From an uncultured Eubacteriales bacterium (GTDB lineage Bacteria; Bacillota; Clostridia; Oscillospirales; Oscillospiraceae): a stretch of 9,991 bases of DNA. Position numbers and translations under genes: made by a program. The stretch is from positions 1 to 9,991 of the forward strand of contig URPI01000076.1 of assembly GCA_900549705.1 (NCBI GenBank). Direction: 5' to 3'. The notes beneath the pieces were generated by a model. The model was not told where the DNA came from. It saw nothing but the letters and a program-made list of their open reading frames with translations, and did not search any database. Positions 1 to 6,492 of the stretch are shown one piece after another (within the stretch, counting starts at the first letter, position 1; each line of letters opens with the position of its first letter).

Positions 1-1
1 A

Positions 2-94
2 GGGGTCATACGCGACGTTTTTGATGCAACTGTCAGAATTGTCGAGATTGATAATGAAAAAATCATTTTAGGAGGGTATCACAATGAGAACTAA
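2..94 (+). CDS. Probable C-terminal tail of a FecE-type ABC transporter ATPase (partial, cut by left edge)
   Basis: Reading frame 2 is open from the left edge to a TAA at 92-94 and encodes about 30 residues. They include IRDVFDATVRIVEID followed by EKIIL. FecE/BtuD-type ATPases for iron-siderophore or corrinoid uptake usually end in a similar pattern: an I-R-E-V-Y/F helix, a short V-x-V-x-E strand, then a hydrophobic strand. The frame overlaps the next gene, a FecB-like binding protein, by 11 nt and carries that gene's GGAGGG ribosome binding site, as expected for genes in one operon. The open frame and the overlap are seen directly. The family call rests on remembered resemblance of a very short stretch, so the frame could be a chance opening. 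No Walker or signature motifs are inside the window. Confidence 0.42.
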   Translation, partial: GVIRDVFDATVRIVEIDNEKIILGGYHNEN

Positions 95-1241
95 AAGAAT
101 TTTGGCGCTGCTCCTGTGCGCTGCTATGTGCCTGTCCATCTGCGTGAGCGGAATACAAGGTGCCTTTGCAGAAGCCGAGGAAACCACTGTCACCGACATG
201 ATTGGCCGGGAGGTCACTGTCACACCCGGCAGCTACAAAAACGTTGTCTGCATTGGCGCAGGTGCGCTGAGAATGTACAGCTATATTGGAGATGTCAACC
301 TGCTGTGCGGCGTGGAGGACATTGACAACACTTCCCTTTCTGAGCGTCCGAAAATGTTTGATGCTGTTGCACGCCCCTATGTGCTGGCCTACGGCGATGT
401 GTTCAGCACCCTTCCTTCCTGCGGTGTGGGCGGCCCCATGGCACAGACTGCCGAGGCAGAAAAAATTCTTGCCTGTAATCCTGACATCGTTATCTCTGAA
501 TTTGAGGATGTAGAGAAGGAAAATGCACTGCAAGAGCAGCTTGGTGTTCCTGTTATTACACTGAAGGCCGGCGCTCAGGGCGTATTTGATGATGCGTTCT
601 ATGGCTCTATGGAGTTGCTGGGCAAGATTTTTAACTGCGAAGATAAAGCAGCGCAGCTAGTGGATTTTGTGAAGGATGAAGCCGAAGAAATCACCGCCCG
701 CACCGCTGACATTTCCGAAGAAGACAAGCCCAGTGTGTACATCTGCGGCCTGGGAAACTGGGGTACCACCAAACACCTGATGACTGCTGAGAAATACGTC
801 TCCTTTCAGGTCGCAAATGTGAAGAACGTATTGGCCGACACCGGTGCGAAGGGTATCCAGCCCATTGAGGAAGAAAAGTTCGTGGAACTGGGCGACAGCA
901 TGGACATCATGTTTTTTGATGCTGCCGCGGTGAAAAACATCAAGCCCCTGTACCAAGAAGACCCCACCCTGTTTGACACTTGCAAGGCTTGGCAAAATGG
1001 AGAAGTGTATCTGGAAATGGCGTATAATGCCTATTACACCAATTTTGAAATTGCACTGCTGAACACCTGGTTTATTGCTAAAACCGTTTACCCGGAACAG
1101 TTTGAGGACATCAATCTGACTGACAAAGCAAACGAAATCACGAAGATGTTCCTGGGGCAAGAGTTGGCAGAGGAAATCTTCGCCTGTCCTTCCAGCTTCG
1201 GCGGTTATCAGAGGATTGACACTGCAGCATTCTTTAAATAA
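84..1241 (+). CDS. ABC transporter substrate-binding protein, helical-backbone metal/siderophore type (FecB/TroA-like)
   Basis: This 385-residue exported protein is predicted to capture a metal chelate (iron-siderophore, heme or corrinoid class) outside the membrane for an ABC importer. It starts at ATG 84 behind GGAGGG at 71-76. Residues 1-29 form a signal peptide: MRTKR, a hydrophobic core, then AFA before the predicted cleavage. The mature part opens with the family hallmark TVTDMIGREVTV (about 35-46). The motif NPDIVIS (about 132-138) is typical of the first lobe, and a long linking helix fits the middle of the chain. The length matches the family. No lipobox is evident: Cys12, Cys16 and Cys20 follow Leu, Met and Ile, not Gly/Ala/Ser. 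No cognate permease lies downstream, so its partners are probably upstream, which fits the ATPase-like tail at 2-94. A 10-bp-stem hairpin follows it. The family is fairly certain; the ligand is unknown. Confidence 0.85.
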   Translation: MRTKRILALLLCAAMCLSICVSGIQGAFAEAEETTVTDMIGREVTVTPGSYKNVVCIGAGALRMYSYIGDVNLLCGVEDIDNTSLSERPKMFDAVARPYVLAYGDVFSTLPSCGVGGPMAQTAEAEKILACNPDIVISEFEDVEKENALQEQLGVPVITLKAGAQGVFDDAFYGSMELLGKIFNCEDKAAQLVDFVKDEAEEITARTADISEEDKPSVYICGLGNWGTTKHLMTAEKYVSFQVANVKNVLADTGAKGIQPIEEEKFVELGDSMDIMFFDAAAVKNIKPLYQEDPTLFDTCKAWQNGEVYLEMAYNAYYTNFEIALLNTWFIAKTVYPEQFEDINLTDKANEITKMFLGQELAEEIFACPSSFGGYQRIDTAAFFK

Positions 1242-1256
1242 AATTTATAATGATTT

Positions 1257-1287
1257 GGACGCAGTCTTTTTTTGTGAGACTGCGTCC
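1257..1287 (+). promoter_or_regulatory. Intergenic hairpin between binding protein and first methyltransferase
   Basis: GGACGCAGTC (1257-1266) pairs perfectly with GACTGCGTCC (1278-1287) around an 11-nt loop that begins with seven T residues. No T tract follows the stem on either strand, so it is a poor match to an intrinsic terminator. A hairpin here could protect the 3' end of the binding-protein mRNA or set its level above that of the methyltransferases, as is common behind binding-protein genes. The stem is seen directly; the role is inferred. Confidence 0.5.
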
Positions 1288-1310
1288 GGCTTAATCAGGA
1301 GGTATTTCAG

Positions 1311-2192
1311 ATGGAGAAGCAGGATGTTATTGCTTTTTTTGACCGCTACGCCCCCACCTGGGACGCAAACATGGTCAAAAATGATGAGATTATCAATATT
1401 ATTTTGGACAATGCCGAAGTCAGAGCAGGGATGGATATTCTGGATGTTGCCTGTGGTACCGGGGTCATGATTCCCTACTATTTGCAGCGTGGCGCAGCAT
1501 CTGTCACCGGAATTGATATTTCCCCGGAAATGGCAAAAATAGCTGCCCAGAAATTCTGTAATGCGGAAAGCGTGCAGATTATCTGCGGAGATGTGGAAGC
1601 GTATCCCTTTGAGAAAAAATTCGATCGAATTGTAGTGTATAACGCTTTCCCCCACTTTCCAAATCCAAAGCTGCTGATTCGCACACTGGCCGGACTTCTG
1701 AAAGATGGCGGACGGATGACCATTGCCCACGGAGCCTGCCGGGAATCCATTGACAACCACCATTCCGGTGCAGCCAGCAAGGTGTCAAACGGACTGATGG
1801 AGGCTGAGGAACTTGTAAAACTCTTTAACCCTCATTTTACGGTGGAGGTGATGATTTCCAACAGCCGGATGTATCAAGTCAGCGGTGTCAAACATTCTCC
1901 CCTGACCCACAGCCACGGCGGCATCACCCACACCCATTCCCACGGGGATGTTTACCACGAGCACAAACCCATTAGCGGTGCAACGCCGATTCAGGAGCTG
2001 CTGGTGATGATGCGCTATCTTGTCAGTCACAATGATGCCCATGCCCAGGAGGTTGCCACCCTCGCTTCTCAGCTCCACGATGCCGGAAAAGACGTAGCCT
2101 ACGAGGAAATCATGGATGCAGTGGCAGATTTTGATATGGTCAATGCGAAGCTGGATGCCATCCTCTGCCAGTTGATGGTGGAAGAATCCTGA
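1311..2192 (+). CDS. Class I SAM-dependent methyltransferase fused to a His-rich metal-binding segment and helical tail
   Basis: This is a 293-residue cytoplasmic protein. It starts at ATG 1311 with AGGAGG at 1297-1302 as a strong ribosome binding site. Residues 1-190 form a Rossmann methyltransferase: motif I ILDVACGTG (43-51), the acidic end of strand 2 in GIDIS (Asp69), GDVEAYPF (93-100) and the post-strand-4 stretch FDRIVVYNAFPHF. Residues 195-218 contain eight histidines in H-x-H patterns (His195, 200, 202, 207, 209, 211, 216, 218), a likely soft-metal site for Ni, Co or Zn. Residues 225-289 form an all-helical tail with the pattern L-x-Y-L-x-x-H-N-x-x-H-A-x-E. I recall that pattern from small stand-alone His-rich proteins near nickel/cobalt transporters in Clostridia. 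No signal peptide is seen. The methyl acceptor is unknown. Location between two metal-type importers supports a role in metal or chelator handling, which is inference. Confidence 0.85.
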   Translation: MEKQDVIAFFDRYAPTWDANMVKNDEIINIILDNAEVRAGMDILDVACGTGVMIPYYLQRGAASVTGIDISPEMAKIAAQKFCNAESVQIICGDVEAYPFEKKFDRIVVYNAFPHFPNPKLLIRTLAGLLKDGGRMTIAHGACRESIDNHHSGAASKVSNGLMEAEELVKLFNPHFTVEVMISNSRMYQVSGVKHSPLTHSHGGITHTHSHGDVYHEHKPISGATPIQELLVMMRYLVSHNDAHAQEVATLASQLHDAGKDVAYEEIMDAVADFDMVNAKLDAILCQLMVEES

Positions 2193-2256
2193 AAAGCGGA
2201 CAGCACGGCAGTAAGAGAAATTCCAAACGGGGCAGAAAGCAAGGAGAACAACATAC

Positions 2257-2991
2257 ATGACTGAACTTGATATTGAAAGCCGTATCATGCGCTACTGGAC
2301 AGCCCGCTCCCACGATTTTGGAACCGTGCGAAAAAATGAGCTGGGCAGCGCCATGGGCAGGCGTTGGCAAGAAGAACTGCAGTCTCACCTTCCGAATGGC
2401 AGCGGGCTTCACATTCTGGATATTGGAACCGGCACCGGTTTTTTTGCAATTCTCATGGCAGCGCTGGGGCATCAGGTGACGGGAATCGACCTGACCCCCG
2501 CCATGCTGGAGGAGGCCCGCGCCATCTCAGAAGCAATGGGGCTTTCCATCACCTTCCGGGAAATGGATGCCCAGGCGCTGGAATTTGAGGATGAATGCTT
2601 TGACGTGGTGCTCAGCCGCAACCTGACCTGGACACTGCCGGAACCGGAAACAGCTTATGCGCAGTGGTTCCGGGTGCTGAAGAAGGGCGGTATTCTTATG
2701 AATTTCGACGCAGACTATGCCGCCAACGTCCGCAGTGAAAGCACTCAGAACCGGAGTGTTGCTCCGGACAGCCCCTATGGGCATGTTGGCATGACGGCGC
2801 AATTACAGCAGGAAAATGATTCCATCACCCTGGCAATGGACATTGGTCAGCCTCGCCCCCAGTGGGATGAACGGGTGCTGAAAAGCCTGGGCATCCGCTC
2901 CTGCCAGACAGACCTGACTGTGGGGAAGCGGATTTTGGGAGAAGCTGACCTTGTAAATGCGCCAATGTTTGGTGTTTATGCAGTCAAATGA
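2257..2991 (+). CDS. Class I SAM-dependent methyltransferase
   Basis: This 244-residue cytoplasmic methyltransferase starts at ATG 2257 behind AAGGAGA at 2241-2247. Its N-terminal helix carries RYWTARS (12-18). SAM-binding motif I is ILDIGTGTG (53-61), followed by FFAI. The acidic residue of strand 2 is Asp78 in GIDLT. SRNLTW (120-125) and LKKGGILMNFDAD (141-153) are the motif IV and V regions. The C-terminal part has RPQWDERVLKSLGI (200-213) and ends near NAPMFGVYAVK. These landmarks recur in order in the methyltransferase at 3113, so the two are paralogs. The gene lies 64 nt after the His-rich methyltransferase with no terminator between them, and a terminator-like hairpin follows its stop. 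The methyl acceptor is unknown; a small molecule is likelier than RNA or protein because no extra recognition domain is present. Confidence 0.82.
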   Translation: MTELDIESRIMRYWTARSHDFGTVRKNELGSAMGRRWQEELQSHLPNGSGLHILDIGTGTGFFAILMAALGHQVTGIDLTPAMLEEARAISEAMGLSITFREMDAQALEFEDECFDVVLSRNLTWTLPEPETAYAQWFRVLKKGGILMNFDADYAANVRSESTQNRSVAPDSPYGHVGMTAQLQQENDSITLAMDIGQPRPQWDERVLKSLGIRSCQTDLTVGKRILGEADLVNAPMFGVYAVK

Positions 2992-2998
2992 ATATTTT

Positions 2999-3030
2999 AT
3001 CCCCCCAGGGGGCTTCTTTGGGGGGATTTT
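2999..3030 (+). terminator. Intrinsic terminator after the second methyltransferase
   Basis: ATCCCCCCA (2999-3007) pairs with TGGGGGGAT (3019-3027) around an 11-nt loop, and a short T run (3027-3030) follows. The loop contains GGGGG, which could also pair with the C run to form a competing small hairpin. The short T tract and strong transcription coupling around it suggest termination may be partial, leaving some read-through to the third methyltransferase and the transporter. Confidence 0.6.
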
Positions 3031-3042
3031 CTATGCTATGAT
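3014..3042 (+). promoter_or_regulatory. Possible sigma-A promoter for the methyltransferase-transporter unit
   Basis: TATGAT at 3037-3042 is a good -10 element. At a 17-bp spacing the -35 would be TTCTTT (3014-3019), which is poor and lies inside the terminator loop and stem. Placement, 71 bp before ATG 3113, fits a promoter for the second unit. The weak -35 suggests either an activator or only basal use. Confidence 0.3.
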
Positions 3043-3112
3043 GAATTTATCAGTGATGGGCAGAAATAACCCTCTGTCTGTCAAGGAAGCACGATGATTG
3101 GGGAAAGATAGA

Positions 3113-3922
3113 ATGAATCAGTTTGCAACCTATGAAGACGAAAACATCCACTACTGGACAAATCGCTCCTCCGGCTACTCCAGCGTGAACCAGGAGGAGC
3201 TGGCTTCCCAGCAGAAAAACGTCTGGGGCAGGCAAATCTCCGGCCGTATTGCCGCCCGATTTCCCGGCAGGAAGCCGGAAACTATCCGCGTTTTGGATGT
3301 TGGAACCGGCCCTGGCTTCTTTGCAATTATTTTAGCGCAGATGGGCTATCAGGTGACCGCTGTGGACTACACTGCCTCTATGCTGGAAGAAGCGAGGCAC
3401 AATGCTGGTGCCTTTGTAGGACGCATTCAGTTCCGGCAGATGAACGCCGAAGCGCTCTGCTTCGCCTCCGACAGCTTTGATGTGGTTGTGACCAGGAACG
3501 TAACCTGGAATCTGCACAATCCTGAACAGGCTTATGCCCACTGGACCCGAGTACTTGCCCCCGGCGGCCTGCTTTTAAACTTCGATGCCAACTGGTACCG
3601 CTATCTCTGGGATGAGGAGGCAAAGCAAGGCCATGCGCAGGATCGTGAAAACCTGGCAGCCTCCGATGTACGGGATGAAAATGCAGGAACGGATGTGGAT
3701 GCCATGGAGGCAATCGCCCGGCAGACCCCCCTGTCCCGGCAGCATCGCCCGGCCTGGGATTTGGATGTGCTGCGCCGACTGGGCATTCAGGCCAGTGCCG
3801 ATGAAGAAATCTGGCGGGAGGTCTGGACAAAGGAGGAGCGCATTAACAACGCCTCCACCCCCATGTTCCTGGTAGAAGGCCGAAAGCGCAGCTGTGGGAA
3901 ACGTAACGAGGTATCGATTTGA
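3113..3922 (+). CDS. Class I SAM-dependent methyltransferase, paralog of the preceding one
   Basis: This is a 269-residue cytoplasmic methyltransferase. I chose ATG 3113 over the in-frame TTG at 3098: GGGGAAAG (3100-3107) sits just ahead of the ATG as a modest ribosome binding site, and the product then aligns with the N-terminus of its paralog. Visible landmarks are HYWTNRS (13-19), motif I VLDVGTGPG (60-68) followed by FFAI, Asp85 in AVDYT, TRNVTWNL (127-134), GGLLLNFDANW (151-161), RPAWDLDVLRRLGI (212-225) and TPMFLVEG near the end. The order and spacing match the methyltransferase at 2257, which points to tandem duplication and divergence. A charged stretch (about 165-200) is longer than in the paralog. 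The TGA stop (3920-3922) overlaps the TTG start of the permease by 4 bp, so the two are probably translationally coupled. The methyl acceptor is unknown. Confidence 0.82.
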   Translation: MNQFATYEDENIHYWTNRSSGYSSVNQEELASQQKNVWGRQISGRIAARFPGRKPETIRVLDVGTGPGFFAIILAQMGYQVTAVDYTASMLEEARHNAGAFVGRIQFRQMNAEALCFASDSFDVVVTRNVTWNLHNPEQAYAHWTRVLAPGGLLLNFDANWYRYLWDEEAKQGHAQDRENLAASDVRDENAGTDVDAMEAIARQTPLSRQHRPAWDLDVLRRLGIQASADEEIWREVWTKEERINNASTPMFLVEGRKRSCGKRNEVSI

Positions 3923-4860
3923 GAAAATACATAGCCAAACGTCTGTTGCAGCTGATTCCGGTGCTGCTGGGCATTACCTTTTTATCGTTTGCCATGATGC
4001 ATGTGGCGGGCAGCGACGCCGTTACGGAACTGTACGGTGACAAAGGTGCTGTGTCGCAGGAAATCATTGCAGCCAAGCAGGCGGAGCTTGGACTTGACCG
4101 TCCGTTTCTCATCCAGTATCTCTCCTGGCTGAAGGGATTGCTGACCGGAGACATGGGCGTGAGCTATGTCTCCGGAAAAAACGTGTTTGACACCTTCGTC
4201 TCCAAGCTTCCGGCAACGCTGCTGCTGACGGTGCTTTCCGTTGTCGCAACCGTTGTTATTTCTATTCCCCTTGGCGTGTGGGCGGCCGTGAAGCACAATC
4301 AGTTTACGGACTATTTTCTTCGCTTTTTCAGCTTTGTCGGCAACAGTCTGCCCAACTTTCTCGTCGCGCTGCTGCTGATGCAGCTTTTTTCCATCAAGCT
4401 TCACTGGCTCCCCGTTATCTCCAAGGGACTCAGCGTGCAAAGCGCTATTTTGCCCACCCTGACGCTGGCCATCTCCATGTCTGCCAAATACATGCGGCAG
4501 GTTCGGATGGCGGTACTGGAGGAGCTGAATAAGGACTATGTTCTCGGTGCCCAGGCCAGGGGTGTCCGCAGCCGGGTGACGCTATGGAAAAGCGTCCTGA
4601 GATCCGCTATGCTGACCATTATCACGCTGCTGTCCCTGTCCATCGGTAGTCTGCTGGGCGGCACAGCCATCATTGAAAGTATCTTCATGTGGGACGGCGT
4701 GGGCAAGCTGGCTGTGGATTCCATCACCATGCGCGATTATCCCCTAATTCAGGCTTATGTGGTATGGATGGCAGTGATTTATGTGGTGGTCAATCTGATT
4801 ACGGACTTGCTCTACCATGCGCTCGACCCAAGAATTCGACTGGGGGTGCGCAAGGAATGA
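3919..4860 (+). CDS. ABC transporter permease, NikB/DppB-like (nickel/peptide/opine class)
   Basis: This 313-residue inner-membrane permease forms half of the channel of a family-5 importer. The start is TTG 3919 inside the overlap with the upstream stop; the protein begins RKYIAKRLLQLIPVLLGIT, the usual DppB/NikB N-terminus, so no later start is better. TM1 spans about 8-28. An external segment with DRPFLIQYLSWLKGLLTGDMG (60-80), typical of this class, precedes the BPD_transp_1 domain (about 95-310) with five further hydrophobic segments. The EAA-type cytoplasmic loop that contacts the ATPases is LGAQARGVRSRVTLWKSVLRSA (209-230). The C-terminus, HALDPRIRLG, is also canonical. Its stop overlaps the next permease start by ATGA. 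The role as importer permease is secure. Nickel or metallophore preference is inferred from the short ATPases and from the binding protein. Confidence 0.9.
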   Translation: MRKYIAKRLLQLIPVLLGITFLSFAMMHVAGSDAVTELYGDKGAVSQEIIAAKQAELGLDRPFLIQYLSWLKGLLTGDMGVSYVSGKNVFDTFVSKLPATLLLTVLSVVATVVISIPLGVWAAVKHNQFTDYFLRFFSFVGNSLPNFLVALLLMQLFSIKLHWLPVISKGLSVQSAILPTLTLAISMSAKYMRQVRMAVLEELNKDYVLGAQARGVRSRVTLWKSVLRSAMLTIITLLSLSIGSLLGGTAIIESIFMWDGVGKLAVDSITMRDYPLIQAYVVWMAVIYVVVNLITDLLYHALDPRIRLGVRKE

Positions 4861-5705
4861 AAAAAACGACAATAAGAACGCAAAAGATCCGGCGCGGCAA
4901 TGTGCGTACACGACTGATTCTTTTTGGCATCCTCGCGCTTCTGCTTGTGGTGTGCGCCTTCTTTTCGGAATACCTGACCCCCTATGACCCCTATCTACAG
5001 GATTTAAGCATTGCAAAGCAGTCGCCCAGCCGGGCACATCTGTTGGGTACCGACCGCTATGGGCGGGACATGCTTTCCCGGGTCATTGCAGGCAGCCGCG
5101 CCAGCATTTTCTCCACGCTGGTTCTCGTTGCCGTTACCACCACCATTGGAACGGCCGTGGGGATGATTTGCGGCTGGAACGGCGGCTGGCTGGATACGTT
5201 GCTGATGCGCATCTGCGACGTGTTTCTGGCATTTCCAGGGCTGGTGTTTGCGCTGGCCGTTGCCGGCTCTCTCGGCGGCGGTCTGCAAAATGCAATCATC
5301 GCCCTGGCGGCAATCTCCTGGCCAAAATACGCCCGGCTTGCCCGAAGTCAGACTCTTTCTCAAAAGGAAACCCATTGGATGAAAGCAGTCCGCCTGTCCG
5401 GCAGCAGCACGTTAAAAATCATCCTCCGGCACATTCTGCCAAACATCATCGGCTCCATTCTGGTTACCTCCATGCTGGACATCGGCACAATGATGATGGA
5501 GCTGGCAGCGCTGAGCTTTTTAGGATTGGGTGCCAAGCCGCCCACTGCCGAATGGGGCAGCATGGTCAGCGACACCCGAAGCCTGATGGCAACTTGTCCC
5601 TGGATTCCCTTCAGTCCCGGTGCTGCTATTTTTCTTTCTGTTATCATCTTTAACCTGCTGGGCGACACCATCCGGGACTATGCCGACCCCAAAAGCCGGA
5701 GGTAG
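4857..5705 (+). CDS. ABC transporter permease, NikC/DppC-like
   Basis: This 282-residue inner-membrane permease pairs with the preceding one. The start is ATG 4857 in the ATGA overlap, giving MKKTTIRTQKIRRG. A longer in-frame start at 4689 lies wholly inside the previous gene and yields no family-like sequence. TM1 spans about 19-38. The class signature HLLGTDRYGRDMLSRVIAGSR (61-81) is clear. The BPD_transp_1 domain follows, with hydrophobic segments near 86-106, 122-138, 143-157, 195-222 and 253-269. The EAA-type loop is KAVRLSGSSTLKIILRHILPN (176-196). The C-terminus LLGDTIRDYADPKSRR matches the family. The next gene starts 3 nt after its stop, and that gene's GGAGG ribosome binding site lies in its last codons. 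The permease call is secure; the transported substrate is inferred. Confidence 0.92.
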   Translation: MKKTTIRTQKIRRGNVRTRLILFGILALLLVVCAFFSEYLTPYDPYLQDLSIAKQSPSRAHLLGTDRYGRDMLSRVIAGSRASIFSTLVLVAVTTTIGTAVGMICGWNGGWLDTLLMRICDVFLAFPGLVFALAVAGSLGGGLQNAIIALAAISWPKYARLARSQTLSQKETHWMKAVRLSGSSTLKIILRHILPNIIGSILVTSMLDIGTMMMELAALSFLGLGAKPPTAEWGSMVSDTRSLMATCPWIPFSPGAAIFLSVIIFNLLGDTIRDYADPKSRR

Positions 5706-5708
5706 AAA

Positions 5709-6488
5709 ATGGAAGAATTTCTCATCTATGACCATGTAGATATTTCCTACCTCGGTAAACCGGCTGCGGAGGATGTGAGCTTTTCCCTGGCTCCCGGCGA
5801 GATTCTGGGCATTGTGGGAGAAAGCGGCAGCGGAAAAAGCACGCTGCTGAAAGCGGCGATGGGGCTTCTGGGCAGCGAAGGCTGCATCACCGGAGGTGAC
5901 ATCCGCTACAAGGGGAAACATCTCCCCAGCTTGCCGCCAAAGGAGCTTCGGAAGCTCAACGGAGCGGAGCTGGGCTACATCTTCCAAAGCGCGGGCAGCT
6001 CCTTTTGCCCTATCCGCACAGTGGGCACACAGCTGTATGAAACCATGAAAGAACACCGTAAAATCTCCAAGGCAGATTTTAACGCGCAGGCTTTGGATCT
6101 GCTTGCAAGGCTCGGCTTTGAAAACGGAGACCAGATACTAAAAAGCTACCCCTTTGAGCTTTCCGGTGGAATGCAGCAGCGGGTGGGAATTGCGGCGGCC
6201 ATGCTGCTAAACCCCAGTGTGCTCTTTGCCGACGAGCCAACAGCTGCCTTGGACGTAACGATTCAGAAGCAGGTTGTAGAGGAGATGCTGATGGTGCGAA
6301 AGACCTTTGGAACCGCCATTGTTTTGGTTTCCCACAGTCTTGGCGTTATTGGTGCGATGGCGGACAAGATTCTCGTGCTGAAGGACGGGAAAACCGTGGA
6401 ATACGGAAGGACGCAAGCAGTTCTGGCCAACCCACAGGCTGAGGATACGAAGGCCTTGCTTGCCGCTGTCCCGAAACTGAGGAGGTGA
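5709..6488 (+). CDS. ABC transporter ATP-binding protein, NikD/CntD-like
   Basis: This 259-residue cytoplasmic ATPase is one of the two nucleotide-binding subunits that power the importer. It starts at ATG 5709 behind GGAGG (5698-5702). Walker A is GESGSGKST (37-45), the Q-loop glutamine is Gln93 in IFQSAG, the signature is LSGGMQQ (151-157), Walker B is VLFADEP (171-177, Asp175 and Glu176), the D-loop is ALD (180-182) and the switch histidine is His209. All catalytic residues are intact. The chain ends soon after the core domain. It lacks the roughly 60-70 residue C-terminal extension with cysteines seen in many Opp/Dpp ATPases, so its length is closer to the nickel and metallophore ATPases. 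The stop is 4 nt before the next start. Confidence 0.9.
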   Translation: MEEFLIYDHVDISYLGKPAAEDVSFSLAPGEILGIVGESGSGKSTLLKAAMGLLGSEGCITGGDIRYKGKHLPSLPPKELRKLNGAELGYIFQSAGSSFCPIRTVGTQLYETMKEHRKISKADFNAQALDLLARLGFENGDQILKSYPFELSGGMQQRVGIAAAMLLNPSVLFADEPTAALDVTIQKQVVEEMLMVRKTFGTAIVLVSHSLGVIGAMADKILVLKDGKTVEYGRTQAVLANPQAEDTKALLAAVPKLRR

Positions 6489-6492
6489 ACAA

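Noticed and set aside
3098..3112. TTG 3098 as the start of the third methyltransferase
   Set aside because: It adds five residues with no ribosome binding site at proper spacing, while ATG 3113 has GGGGAAAG ahead of it and fits the paralog's N-terminus.
1311..3922. The methyltransferases as nicotianamine-synthase-like enzymes of a staphylopine-type pathway
   Set aside because: They show ordinary methyltransferase motifs, and no histidine racemase or opine dehydrogenase is present in the window. A metal-chelator link remains only a hypothesis.
4689..4856. Upstream in-frame extension of the second permease (start at 4689)
   Set aside because: The 56 extra residues lie inside the first permease, are Cys/Gly/His-rich and not membrane-like. 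The ATGA overlap start at 4857 gives the normal N-terminus.
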